Source: Sphingobacterium faecium
GTDB lineage: Bacteria; Bacteroidota; Bacteroidia; Sphingobacteriales; Sphingobacteriaceae
Assembly (NCBI RefSeq): GCF_003054045.1
Contig: NZ_QBKH01000001.1
Span: 620,001-684,000, forward strand
Direction: 5' to 3'
Length of the DNA stretch: 64,000 nt
Positions within the stretch are counted from its first letter, which is position 1. Each line of letters begins with the position of its first letter. Under the pieces are notes generated by a model that saw nothing but the letters and a program-made list of their open reading frames with translations, was not told the origin of the DNA and ran no database searches. Below, in pieces: positions 56,184 through 64,000 of this stretch. A program made the translations under genes and the position numbers.

Positions 56184-57140
56184 ATGAATTTTTTTAATAA
56201 AACTGGAAAAATGGCGTTGGGCAGTAGACTCCGATTATTGACTAATAAGGTGACGGAAGATGCTGCGCAGATATATGAACTATACCATGTCGAGTTTCTT
56301 CCGAAGTGGTTTCCCGTATTCTTTATCTTGGCAGAAGAAGGGGAAAAAACAATTACTGACATTGCAAATGAAATTGGACATTCGCAACCTTCTGTAACCA
56401 AAATTATAAGAGAAATGGCTCAGGCTGGACTTGTTGAAGATAATTTATCATCAAGTGATAAACGTCGAAATGTTGTGGGCTTAACTGATAAGGGGAAAAA
56501 TCTCAGTGAAACAGTAAAAATTTCATGTAGCGATGTGGATGCAGCCATCGAGACGGTTATAGATGAAGCTACATATAATCTTTGGGAGGCAATTGAAGAA
56601 TGGGAATTTCTTTTAGAGCAAAAATCATTGTTAAAAAGAGTAAAAGAACAAAAAAAGATACGAGAAAGTAAAGCAGCACAGATTGTTTCTTATCAATCTG
56701 AACACCAATTAGCCTTTAAATCTCTTAATGAAGAGTGGATTTCTACTTATTTTGAAATGGAAGAGGCTGATTATCGAGCGCTGGATAATCCTCAAGAATA
56801 CATTTTAGATCAAGGTGGGGCTATTTTAGTAGCGCTTTATAATCATGAACCATTAGGTGTTTGTGCTCTTATTAAAATGAATGACGGAGATTATGATTTT
56901 GAAATGGCTAAAATGGCTGTATCTCCAAAAGCTCAAGGAAAAAATTTAGGATTTTTGCTTGGTCAAGCGGTCGTAAATAAAGCTAAAGAATTGGGTGCAG
57001 CAAGTATATACTTAGAGAGTAATACCATTTTAAAACCTGCTATCAATTTATATCATAAGCTCGGATTCCGAAAAATCGCGGGGCGAGCGACTCCTTATAA
57101 AAGATGTAATATTCAGATGGTTTTACAATTGAGTCAGTAA
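56184..57140 (+). CDS. MarR-type regulator fused to a GNAT acetyltransferase
   Basis: About 318 residues from the ATG at 56184. The N-terminal half (about 1-150) is a MarR-type winged helix (EKTITDIANEIGHSQPSVTKIIREMAQAGLVEDNLSSSDKRRNVVGLT). The C-terminal half (about 165-318) is a GNAT with AKMAVSPKAQGKNLGFLLG and NLYHKLGFRK. Such bHLH-like MarR-GNAT fusions are known in bacteria. An earlier in-frame ATG at 55899 is rejected because the added residues have no domain character and would start before the promoter. Likely an autoregulated acetyltransferase. Confidence 0.88.
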   Translation: MNFFNKTGKMALGSRLRLLTNKVTEDAAQIYELYHVEFLPKWFPVFFILAEEGEKTITDIANEIGHSQPSVTKIIREMAQAGLVEDNLSSSDKRRNVVGLTDKGKNLSETVKISCSDVDAAIETVIDEATYNLWEAIEEWEFLLEQKSLLKRVKEQKKIRESKAAQIVSYQSEHQLAFKSLNEEWISTYFEMEEADYRALDNPQEYILDQGGAILVALYNHEPLGVCALIKMNDGDYDFEMAKMAVSPKAQGKNLGFLLGQAVVNKAKELGAASIYLESNTILKPAINLYHKLGFRKIAGRATPYKRCNIQMVLQLSQ

Positions 57141-57283
57141 GTATATATTTTCTGTTTCCCTGTTTTTTAGCCTATTTGTTGCTATCGTAACCTTTTTAAC
57201 AATCGATATGAAGCAAATTTTATAGATAGTACGTTTAGATAAAGGATAACAACCATTATTTCATTATCGTGCAGCTAGGATAT

Positions 57284-58033
57284 TTAAATAATCTCAATGC
57301 CTAACTCTTTGTAAACTTTTAATGCATTATGGTTTGGATCTGCTTCAGTAATAATGCTATCAAGAGCAGTGGCTGGTCCAATATAAAATGCCTCAACGGT
57401 ACTGGTTTTTTCTAGGGTTGATAAAGCAACTGTTTTAACAGCTTGTGTAATCATCAATTTTTTTATTTGTGCATCCTCGTAATCCTTAGCGGTAATACCT
57501 ATGGTATGGTGAATACTACAAACACCTAAGAAACAGACATCAGCGCGAACATTCTTTATCGTATTCAATGCGTCTATACCTATAGCTGTGAAAGATACTT
57601 TATATAATCTTCCCCCTGCAAATATAACTTCCACATTTGGATGGTCTTCTAGAACATTGACTACGGGAAAACTATTTGTTACTACTGTTATTCTTAAATT
57701 TTTTGGAAGACTTGCTGCTAACGCCACAACTGAAGTTCCTCCATCAAAAAATACGACATGTCCATCTTTTAAAAAATTTAATGCTTTTAAAGCAATAGCT
57801 TGTTTTTGACCTAAGTCATACTTTTCTCGATCTCTATAATGATGTGGAATAGGAGAGTTGGCCAATGCGCCACCTCTTACAGCCTTTAAGAGCCCTTGAG
57901 AGTCTAATGTTTTAATATCCCTACGGACAGTATCTTCAGAAACCTTTAGCAGATCACTGAGATGCTCTAGTCGTACTTTATTTTCTTTTGAAAGCTGTTC
58001 TAATATGAGTTGTAGGCGCTCCTCTTTTACCAT
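57284..58033 (-). CDS. DeoR/GlpR-family transcriptional repressor
   Basis: A 249-residue regulator. The N-terminal HTH has the family signature VSEDTVRRDIKTLDSQGLLKAVRGGAL (about 31-57). The C-terminal phosphosugar-binding domain contains FFDGGTSV and TIVTNSF-like segments (RITVVTNSFPV) and DVCFLGVCSI. It is divergent from a deoxyribonucleotidase and shares an operator-like inverted repeat with it. The effector is probably a phosphorylated sugar or nucleotide. Confidence 0.92.
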   Translation of the reverse strand: MVKEERLQLILEQLSKENKVRLEHLSDLLKVSEDTVRRDIKTLDSQGLLKAVRGGALANSPIPHHYRDREKYDLGQKQAIALKALNFLKDGHVVFFDGGTSVVALAASLPKNLRITVVTNSFPVVNVLEDHPNVEVIFAGGRLYKVSFTAIGIDALNTIKNVRADVCFLGVCSIHHTIGITAKDYEDAQIKKLMITQAVKTVALSTLEKTSTVEAFYIGPATALDSIITEADPNHNALKVYKELGIEII

Positions 58034-58045
58034 AATCGTTACTTA

Positions 58046-58078
58046 TATATGCAAATATATACAATTATATTTGGCATA
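58046..58078. promoter_or_regulatory. Operator/divergent promoters of the DeoR and deoxyribonucleotidase genes
   Basis: TATATGC-AAATATA (58046-58059) and TATATTTGGCATA (58066-58078) are inverted repeats with a one-base difference. Each arm contains a TAnnTTTG -7 element: TATATTTG on the minus strand at 58059-58052 (towards deoR) and on the plus strand at 58066-58073 (towards the nucleotidase). Further TATAATATTGCATAA follows. An operator covering both -7 elements would repress both genes. Confidence 0.6.
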
Positions 58079-58130
58079 ATGTTGTATAATATTGCATAAT
58101 TTAGTATTTTTATTGCAAAAAATAGTAGAT

Positions 58131-58682
58131 ATGAAAAAATCAATCGCTATAGATATGGATGGTGTCATTGCTGACATTGAGCCACATCTTATTGAATGGT
58201 ATAAAAAAGAAACTGGTGTAGCATTAAACCAAGATATGATCAAAGGGTTGGGAGAGGAGGAGGCATTTTCTGATAAAGAAGCGCTACACAAAATCTTAAA
58301 CACAGAATCATTTTTTAGGACTGCTCCGGTTATGGACGGTGCTATAGAGACGGTCAAATCGCTAATGAAAGAGTATGAAATATTTATTGTTTCTGCTGCT
58401 ATGGAATTTCCATTATCCTTGTTTGAAAAGAGAGCTTGGTTGCAAGAGCATTTTCCTTTTATAAGCTGGAAAAATATTATTTTCTGTGGAGATAAAAGTA
58501 TTATAGATACGGATTTTATGATTGATGATTATTGCAAGAATCTTGATTTTTGTAAAGGAAAACCGTTAATGTTTACGGCTTATCATAATATTGCTATCGA
58601 TCATCATGAACGCATTAATCATTGGAATGAAGTTCCTTCATTACTTGAGAATCACATTGCTAAAACTGAAAAAGTGCTATAA
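58131..58682 (+). CDS. HAD-superfamily 5'(3')-deoxyribonucleotidase-like phosphatase
   Basis: About 184 residues from the ATG at 58131. It has the HAD motif IAIDMDGVIAD (catalytic Asp8/Asp10), and FIVSAAMEFP and the C-terminal DFMIDDYCKNLD (motif IV) fit the 5'-nucleotidase, deoxy (NT5C) group. It would dephosphorylate deoxyribonucleoside monophosphates. Divergent DeoR-type control fits nucleoside metabolism. The ORF's earlier ATG at 58092 is unlikely (overlaps the promoter region). Confidence 0.85.
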   Translation: MKKSIAIDMDGVIADIEPHLIEWYKKETGVALNQDMIKGLGEEEAFSDKEALHKILNTESFFRTAPVMDGAIETVKSLMKEYEIFIVSAAMEFPLSLFEKRAWLQEHFPFISWKNIIFCGDKSIIDTDFMIDDYCKNLDFCKGKPLMFTAYHNIAIDHHERINHWNEVPSLLENHIAKTEKVL

Positions 58683-58694
58683 AAGCACTTTTTT
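58669..58694 (+). terminator. Terminator of the deoxyribonucleotidase gene
   Basis: AAAAAGTGCT / AGCACTTTTT stem with a 5-nt loop, overlapping the stop codon. Confidence 0.75.
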
Positions 58695-58942
58695 AAATAA
58701 TGCGTTCATATTTAGTTGTCTACTTCTGTATACTGGATGTATATTTATACTGTTTTTTACAGTTTGTAGAATGTAAATAGAAAACCGATAAGAACTATCA
58801 TTTCTTCGACCATGATGGATCAGATTCCCATAATTAAATCGTACTTAGATTTAATGTTAATGAATCACTGTTACACTGTAAATCTATTTACATCTTTAAA
58901 ATGGTTACAGCTTCTATTTCAAAATCTAAATTTTGCCAACGT

Positions 58943-59506
58943 TTATTCTTCAAATGAAAGACTTACTTTATTGAAACCTAAACCCTTTAACAGCGGTGTA
59001 AAAACGTTCAACGCATTTGCTCGGGTTTGTTGCAATATATCTGATTTTTTTACCTCGGTTGCAATCTCCTTTTCCGCATTTTTATAGGCTTCATCTACAA
59101 GGTCAGCTTCTCTAAAGAATGCCATTTTGGTATCGTAAACTCGGGAAGATTTATGATCTATCTTGATGTAGCAAATTTCAGGTAAAGGTAGACGCATAGA
59201 AACAGAGTCTCCAAAAACTTCAATATCTTCTTGTTTGACTTTTGTTAAATCGATACATCCAACGGCATCTGCTTTTATGATAAGTAGTACACTTGCGTCG
59301 GGTAAGAATGTTGTAATATTTTTATGTTCAACAACATCGCTAAATCTATATTTGACCAATTCAAGCTTGCCCATTGCTTCTATTCGCTCGATCAAAAGTT
59401 GATGTGTTGTAACTTTTGTAGTTTTGTTTTCAAACTTAGACCATAGCAACCATCCGAAGACCGCAATAATAGCTAATAAGAATATTACTTTTAAAAATCT
59501 TGCCAT
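58943..59506 (-). CDS. DUF4230 domain protein
   Basis: A 187-residue protein with one N-terminal membrane helix (about 5-22) and an extracytoplasmic DUF4230 domain: THQLLIERIEAMGKLELVKYRFSDVVEHK, then VGCIDLTKVKQEDI and VYDTKM. This unknown-function domain is frequent in Bacteroidota and in Firmicutes. Stand-alone gene. Confidence 0.88.
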   Translation of the reverse strand: MARFLKVIFLLAIIAVFGWLLWSKFENKTTKVTTHQLLIERIEAMGKLELVKYRFSDVVEHKNITTFLPDASVLLIIKADAVGCIDLTKVKQEDIEVFGDSVSMRLPLPEICYIKIDHKSSRVYDTKMAFFREADLVDEAYKNAEKEIATEVKKSDILQQTRANALNVFTPLLKGLGFNKVSLSFEE

Positions 59507-59690
59507 AACTTAATACAATCAATTTATAGACCAACAATTACTATATATATGTAAAATTTTTATTTCATTAAGATTTTATGTGATCTATCATAGCTTAACG
59601 TATAGGTATATAATAAGCGACATTGGCTATTTGATGTATGCATATTGTGCATAGAAAAGGTATAGAAGGCCTGTTTGTTTAGTGGATCTC

Positions 59691-59833
59691 GTATCATCCT
59701 ATAGTTCGTGTTGTATGATCCTAGGCTAGTCCTTGTGTGGTGCAAGTGTGGTCATTCAGTCCATGTTGTATGATCCTAGGGTTGTATTTGGGTGGAGGTG
59801 TGTGATCATAGAATTGATCGTGTATGATCCTAG
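59691..59833. repeat. Cluster of short GATC-centred direct repeats
   Basis: In the 382-nt gap between DUF4230 and DUF1801 genes the unit TGTTGTATGATCCTAGG occurs twice perfectly (59709-59725, 59764-59780). Shorter copies are TGTATGATCCTAG (59821-59833), TGTGTGATCATAG (59799-59811) and GTATCATCCTATAG (59691-59704). Core start-to-start distances are 22, 55, 31 and 22 nt. A further half-like copy ATTGTATGATCTTCTA is at 61701-61716. Rest of the gap shows no gene. Confidence 0.6.
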
Positions 59834-59888
59834 ATTAACCTATTGTTACTCTTTATAATAGGGTAACTACATGGTTGAGGATTTTTGT

Positions 59889-60269
59889 TTATGTATTTTT
59901 TGTACTTGTTGTCAGTAATCCGGTTCTATAAAGATTCAGTGCTTCTTGCATGATGTGATTGATCGTAACTAAATCGAAGTCTGCGTTGGGATCAACATAA
60001 AAAACTTTCATTTTAGAACGATTTCCCGATTCAAGAGCTGGAATATCTAAATGTCTGCCTTCTACCATCATGATATAGGGAATATCTTTTTTTGAATCTA
60101 TTGACAGATAACAAAATATTCTATTTTTATAGCAGAAACAGGGCATGCCCCATTTCTGCGTTTCTGTTATAAGCGGATCCAGTCTGAGAATAATTTCTTT
60201 TAATGCTAGTAAACAACTTTTTATTGGTTCTTTTTTACTGTGATAGTAATTCTCAACTGTTTCAAACAT
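59889..60269 (-). CDS. DUF1801 domain protein
   Basis: A 126-residue protein with the DUF1801 fold pattern: LKEIILRLDPLITETQKWGMPCFCYKNRIFCYL and the C-terminal DLVTINHIMQEALNLYR. It is the last gene of a three-gene run with the SRPBCC and DinB-like genes (gaps 3 and 18 nt). Function unknown. Confidence 0.85.
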   Translation of the reverse strand: MFETVENYYHSKKEPIKSCLLALKEIILRLDPLITETQKWGMPCFCYKNRIFCYLSIDSKKDIPYIMMVEGRHLDIPALESGNRSKMKVFYVDPNADFDLVTINHIMQEALNLYRTGLLTTSTKNT

Positions 60270-60287
60270 AATGAATAGTTATATGTA

Positions 60288-60734
60288 TTATTCGCAAATT
60301 TCTTTTAACCTTGATAAGGCTTTGGGCCAAGTTTCATCAAAGTAAGATAGGTATTCTTCTGTGGTATCTACTTGAACAGTTACATTTGTTATTCCATTAT
60401 GTTCTTTAAAATGATAGTTCTCCGTACCTCCTGCCCAGCTTTCGACTGCTGGTCCCTCTGTGATTTCTATATCTCCATCCAATATTCCGTAATGATAAAT
60501 GGAAACAAATTCATTAGGGATATTTTCTAAAATTTTAGCTACCATACCTTCACGTTTACCATCTTTATTTTGTCCAATAAAGTAAATTTTATCATCTTTA
60601 TTCCATCCGCCTTCATAATCTGATGTAGGGTTGAATTCGGAAGTCCATAATTTATAGGTTTCTTTATCTAGCATTTTGTGAAATACTACTGAAGCTGGTG
60701 CTTGAATGTCGATTTGATATGTTTGGTTTTTCAT
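60288..60734 (-). CDS. SRPBCC/AHSA1-type START-fold protein
   Basis: A 148-residue protein of the AHA1/SRPBCC superfamily: IDIQAPASVVFHKMLDKETYKLWTSEFNPTS at the start and EEYLSYFDETWPKALSRLKEIC at the end. It binds small hydrophobic ligands in related proteins; ligand unknown. It is 3 nt downstream of the DinB-like gene. Confidence 0.88.
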   Translation of the reverse strand: MKNQTYQIDIQAPASVVFHKMLDKETYKLWTSEFNPTSDYEGGWNKDDKIYFIGQNKDGKREGMVAKILENIPNEFVSIYHYGILDGDIEITEGPAVESWAGGTENYHFKEHNGITNVTVQVDTTEEYLSYFDETWPKALSRLKEICE

Positions 60735-60737
60735 GAT

Positions 60738-61421
60738 TTATTTTTTTGGAAAATTTGGATCTGCTAATACTTCTTCAATCTGTTTAGTGTGTCTAGCACA
60801 GTGAGCGGCGATAAAAAGTAGGTTTTGATAACCATCAACTACGCCTGTTGGGTAGTCACTGATGTGATTGCGAAGGTCATCTATATTTGCATTTTTGATG
60901 TATAATAAAACAGGCTCTCTAGCTGCTAGAAAGTCCTTTATTGCTACTTGGCTATTTTTATATTTTCCTGTGGGTTGCAGTTCTTTTGGCGCCTGAAATT
61001 TTTGACTTCGATCAGTCATCATGTTTATGAGACCTTGATCAGTTGATTTGACTTCATTTTTCCGGTTAGGCTGTGGCGCTTTTCCCAATTCTTTTTTTGC
61101 CATTTCAAATAACAGACTTTCTGAGCTTATGATATGCTCTAGACATTGACCTATTGACCATTTTCCTTCTCCAGGACTAAATTGTAGTTGTGCTTCACTT
61201 AATCCTGATATGTCATCTTTTAATGATTTGGTTGTGTATTGAAAATATTGGATTAATGAATCAATATTTCCTTGCTGATTTAAAATGACAGAAGGGGCGT
61301 TTTGTTCAATTATTCGCGTAACGTTATTTATTACAGCAATTTTATCAGCAGCTTTGGCCATGATACAGGGAAGAGTTATACTGACACCTAGTGCAAGCAT
61401 AAATTTTATTAGTATTTTCAT
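60738..61421 (-). CDS. Secreted DinB-family (four-helix, metal-binding) protein
   Basis: A 227-residue protein with a signal peptide (about 1-24, ending AKAA) and a DinB-like four-helix bundle. The likely metal ligands are His96 (LEHIISSE), His207 and His211 (AHCARHTKQI). This family is unrelated to DNA polymerase IV and is often a thiol-dependent transferase or has unknown function. First gene of the three-gene run. Confidence 0.88.
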   Translation of the reverse strand: MKILIKFMLALGVSITLPCIMAKAADKIAVINNVTRIIEQNAPSVILNQQGNIDSLIQYFQYTTKSLKDDISGLSEAQLQFSPGEGKWSIGQCLEHIISSESLLFEMAKKELGKAPQPNRKNEVKSTDQGLINMMTDRSQKFQAPKELQPTGKYKNSQVAIKDFLAAREPVLLYIKNANIDDLRNHISDYPTGVVDGYQNLLFIAAHCARHTKQIEEVLADPNFPKK

Positions 61422-61431
61422 TTTTTTTTAA

Positions 61432-61635
61432 TTGGTGAAGTGTGCAAATTCCATTGTTATCTATTATATTTTTTTAGATCCTGACGTTAAACCGTTCATA
61501 ATTGTTTCTATTTCAAACAATTTAGTTTTAACAATTATAACCTTATTTTGTTTAGCACTGCTTGCCATAAGACAAGAAATAAAAATACGCGTATTGAATA
61601 GTAAAAGTGAAGATTTAAATCAGAGAAAAGATTAA
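61432..61635 (+). CDS. Possible small membrane protein
   Basis: A 67-residue reading frame with one hydrophobic stretch (about 20-48) and a charged C-terminus (RQEIKIRVLNSKSEDLNQRKD). It would start 11 nt from the start of the divergent DinB-like gene. There is no recognisable family and no clear promoter, so it may be spurious. Confidence 0.25.
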   Translation: MVKCANSIVIYYIFLDPDVKPFIIVSISNNLVLTIITLFCLALLAIRQEIKIRVLNSKSEDLNQRKD

Positions 61636-62095
61636 AATAATACTGCTCCATCTTAAATATAAAGAAGTATGTGCTGAATTTTGTTTAAGGATGACTCTGT
61701 ATTGTATGATCTTCTAATTATATGTATTATTGTAGCTAGGATAATCCTTATTTTTTATTTGATGAGAATAGGTGCAATCTTAATCTTTGATGAGCGCGCA
61801 TCCATATTTCGCAGGTAAGTCTACACATCTGATGTGGATTCAATTAATTTTTTATACGAAATTATTCGTATTCTACGATCACTCCTATGAGAATAGAGTT
61901 CAAGGTCATCTTTTCTTGAAACGTAGATTATTAAAATGGATATAATGATCTGGAAACCTGAATGAAAAAGTAAGCCGTTGAGAGGGAGATAGATTAGGGT
62001 AATTCTCAAATTAATAACGTAGATCGATAATTTAAATGCTAAAAAAGATTGTGGCATTCCTATTTAAATGGCGCAATAATAATTTATTAAAATAA
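61636..62095. other. Upstream region of the GH92 gene
   Basis: About 460 nt without a convincing gene. It contains the palindromes CACATC-T-GATGTG (61824-61836) and ATACGAA-ATTA-TTCGTAT (61854-61871), plus a GATC-repeat relative at 61701-61716. The two palindromes are candidate operators for the GH92 gene. No promoter match is clear. Confidence 0.35.
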
Positions 62096-64000
62096 ATGAA
62101 AATAAAAAGCTTAGTTACTTTGAAAGATTTTAGAATTGTCAAATCATGGTTAAATAGTACATATAAAACCATTAAGTTTGGTCGTATTTGTACAGAGTCT
62201 CTACCAAAACGACAAACAGTACTTAATTTAAATAAAACTATAAATTGGCGTAGTCTCGGTCATAGTTTTATTTTTCTCTTTCTTTCGCATGCGACATTGG
62301 CGCAAAAAAAACCAGTAGAATATGTTAATCCATTTATTGGAACAACTAACTATGGTACGACTAATCCGGGTGCACAGGTTCCGCAGGGGCTGATGAACGT
62401 TTCGCCTTTTAATGTCATGGGGTCATCTTTGAACAAATTTAATAAGGATGCACAATGGTGGTCCACTCCCTATGAATATAACAATAAGTTTTTTACGGGA
62501 TTTTCTCATGTTAACTTGAGCGGTGTAGGATGTCCAGATATGGGGAGTCTTTTGCTGATGCCAACAACAGGCCGTCTTGATGTCGATTATCGGAATTATG
62601 GAAGTACTTACAAAAATGAAAGTGCCACACCGGGTTACTATACCAATTTTTTAGAAAAATATGGTGTGAAAACTGAAGCTACAGCGACACTACGAACAGG
62701 AATTTCCAGATTTACCTTTCCGAAGGGTAAAAGCCATATTTTACTTAATTTAGGTGAAGGGTTAACGAATGAAACGGGAGCTACAATGCGATTTGTTAAC
62801 GATCGAGAGATTGAAGGTTCAAAGTTATTGGGATCATTTTGTTATGTTAACAATCAAGCTGTATATCCGATTTATTTTGTCTTAAGGTTGAGTAAGAAAC
62901 CTTCGGAAAAGGGATACTGGAAATTTCAGAAGCAGGGAGAAGTTTGGGAAAACGATTGGAATAAGGATGCTGGAAAGTATAAAGTTTTTACAGCATATCA
63001 TAACGAAATGTCCGGGGATGATATTGGTGCTTATTTAAGCTTTGAAACTTCTGAAAACGAGCAGGTTGAAGTCCAGATGGGAGTCTCCTTCGTAAGTGTT
63101 GAAAATGCAAGACAAAATTTAGATCAAGAACAACCCAAAGGCGGATTTGATCAAATCAGATTAGCCGCTTCTAAGAGATGGAATGAAGATTTGTCGAAAA
63201 TCGAAGTTGAAGGTGGTACTGAAGATCAGAAAGCAGTCTTCTATACAGCATTGTACCATGCTCTAATTCATCCAAATATTCTTCAGGATGTTAATGGACA
63301 ATATCCCGCTATGGAGACCCGTCAAACATTAAAAACGTCAGGAAATCGTTATACTGTATTTTCTCTGTGGGATACTTACCGCAATGTCCAGCCGTTAATG
63401 AGTCTATTGTTTCCTGACCGACAAACAGAGATGATCCGTTCTATGATCGATATTTATAAAGAAAGCGGATGGATGCCTAAATGGGAGCTGTATGGTCGCG
63501 AATCTTATACCATGGATGGAGATCCCGCAATTCCCGTTATCGTTGATGCATGGATGAAAGGTATTCGAGATTATGATCATGAAGCTGCATATGAGGCGTT
63601 TTATAAATCAGCAACAACTATAGATAGTACCAATAAAATTCGTCCTGATAATGCTGATTATGTAAAATACGGTTACGTACCACTACGTGCCAAATTTGAT
63701 AACTCAGTGTCTCATTCAATTGAGTATTTCCTTGCAGACTGGAACCTTTCACAGTTCGCGGCTTCACTAGGTAAGAAAGAGGATGCCAAAATGTTTGCTG
63801 AGCGGGCAAAAGGTTATAAGCACTACTATTCAAAAGAGTATGGAACTTTTAGACCTATACTTCCTGATGGTAAATTTCTAACCCCTTTTGATCCTTTGCA
63901 AGGTGCTAATTTCGAACCAAATCCTGGTTTTCATGAAGGAAATGCCTGGAATTATACTTTTGCCATTCCACATGATATTGCTGGATTAGTGAAATTAATG
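62096..64000 (+). CDS. Alpha-mannosidase, glycoside hydrolase family 92 (cut by the window end)
   Basis: The reading frame is open from 62096 to the window end: 635 codons with no stop, so the 3' part is missing (GH92 enzymes usually have ~750 residues). Typical features are VNPFIGTTNYGTTNPGAQVPQG (about 80-100), GFSHVNLSGVGCPDMG, and the catalytic-domain pattern ALIHPNILQDVNGQY, FSLWDTYRNVQPL and MDGDPAIPVIVDAWMKG. It would remove terminal alpha-mannose residues with Ca2+. A hydrophobic segment (FIFLFLSHATLAQ) preceded by about 55 residues of basic leader is unusual. Probably exported. Confidence 0.93.
   Translation, partial: MKIKSLVTLKDFRIVKSWLNSTYKTIKFGRICTESLPKRQTVLNLNKTINWRSLGHSFIFLFLSHATLAQKKPVEYVNPFIGTTNYGTTNPGAQVPQGLMNVSPFNVMGSSLNKFNKDAQWWSTPYEYNNKFFTGFSHVNLSGVGCPDMGSLLLMPTTGRLDVDYRNYGSTYKNESATPGYYTNFLEKYGVKTEATATLRTGISRFTFPKGKSHILLNLGEGLTNETGATMRFVNDREIEGSKLLGSFCYVNNQAVYPIYFVLRLSKKPSEKGYWKFQKQGEVWENDWNKDAGKYKVFTAYHNEMSGDDIGAYLSFETSENEQVEVQMGVSFVSVENARQNLDQEQPKGGFDQIRLAASKRWNEDLSKIEVEGGTEDQKAVFYTALYHALIHPNILQDVNGQYPAMETRQTLKTSGNRYTVFSLWDTYRNVQPLMSLLFPDRQTEMIRSMIDIYKESGWMPKWELYGRESYTMDGDPAIPVIVDAWMKGIRDYDHEAAYEAFYKSATTIDSTNKIRPDNADYVKYGYVPLRAKFDNSVSHSIEYFLADWNLSQFAASLGKKEDAKMFAERAKGYKHYYSKEYGTFRPILPDGKFLTPFDPLQGANFEPNPGFHEGNAWNYTFAIPHDIAGLVKLM

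Noticed and set aside
59691-59833. CRISPR array
   Set aside because: Units are short (13-17 nt), spacing is irregular and no cas genes are present.
60738-61421. DNA polymerase IV for the DinB-family gene
   Set aside because: The fold is the unrelated secreted four-helix DinB family; the polymerase dinB is at 13074-14174.
61854-61871. loxP-like recombination site
   Set aside because: It shares only a TATACGAA core with loxP, has a 4-nt spacer and no recombinase nearby; a simple palindrome is likelier.

Overview
The window is AT-rich DNA from a member of the Bacteroidota, most likely Sphingobacteriaceae (Sphingobacterium- or Pedobacter-like). This rests on the gene content: an S9 prolyl peptidase, a TlpA-type thioredoxin, an SPFH/Arc gene pair, a GH92 mannosidase and an outer-membrane beta-barrel protein. 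It also rests on repeated Bacteroidota-type promoters (a -33 TTTG/TTG and a -7 TAnnTTTG about 18-21 nt apart) and on weak or absent Shine-Dalgarno sequences at most genes. The genus is an inference. I see no rRNA, tRNA, insertion sequence, prophage or CRISPR array. Most of the window is ordinary chromosomal core.

Layout. 0-6 kb: an inosine-DNA glycosylase, an SPFH membrane protein with a small Arc-like repressor, peptidase E, an MgtE magnesium channel and a pyruvate oxidase. 6-10 kb (minus strand): ubiE, an SDR, yqeY, an elaA-type acetyltransferase, a DUF423 protein and a CLC antiporter with fluoride-type (CLC-F) signatures, preceded by a fluoride riboswitch with its own promoter. 10-20 kb: dnaB, dinB, an S9 peptidase, then dxr-rseP. 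20-32 kb: panB, an rluA-tlpA-pyrF operon, a membrane FAD oxidoreductase, a TPR protein, guaA, an LpoA-like lipoprotein, an RsmB-like methyltransferase, a universal stress protein and an NlpC/P60 peptidase. 32-48 kb: an outer-membrane protein, grpE-dnaJ, an FtsE-like ATPase, a LuxC-like reductase opposite a ferredoxin, a dicarboxylate symporter, an Lrp regulator opposite a cysteine synthase, dsbD, a polysaccharide deacetylase lipoprotein, a PhnA-domain protein, a YpfJ-type metallopeptidase and a LuxE-like ligase. 48-53 kb: fabG, mqo, then a TPP riboswitch driving pnuT plus a translationally overlapped acyl-CoA-dehydrogenase-like flavoprotein. 53-64 kb is looser and more accessory-like: GNATs, an esterase, a MarR-GNAT fusion with a palindromic operator, a DeoR regulator opposite a deoxyribonucleotidase, DUF4230, a cluster of short GATC-centred repeats, a DUF1801/SRPBCC/DinB-like operon, and a GH92 glycosidase cut by the window edge.

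The most interesting signals are regulatory. (1) The fluoride riboswitch before clcF has all three helices readable and an 8-nt segment complementary to the bases directly before the start codon. (2) The TPP-controlled pnuT operon contains a flavin-monooxygenase-like gene with no assigned thiamine role. (3) A cluster of DnaA-box-like and TGTTAACA palindromes lies before dnaB, and the DnaB protein ends in an SSB-like acidic DDAPF tip. (4) Operators overlap -7 elements at the MarR-GNAT and DeoR loci. None of these was tested by database search; they come from reading the sequence.
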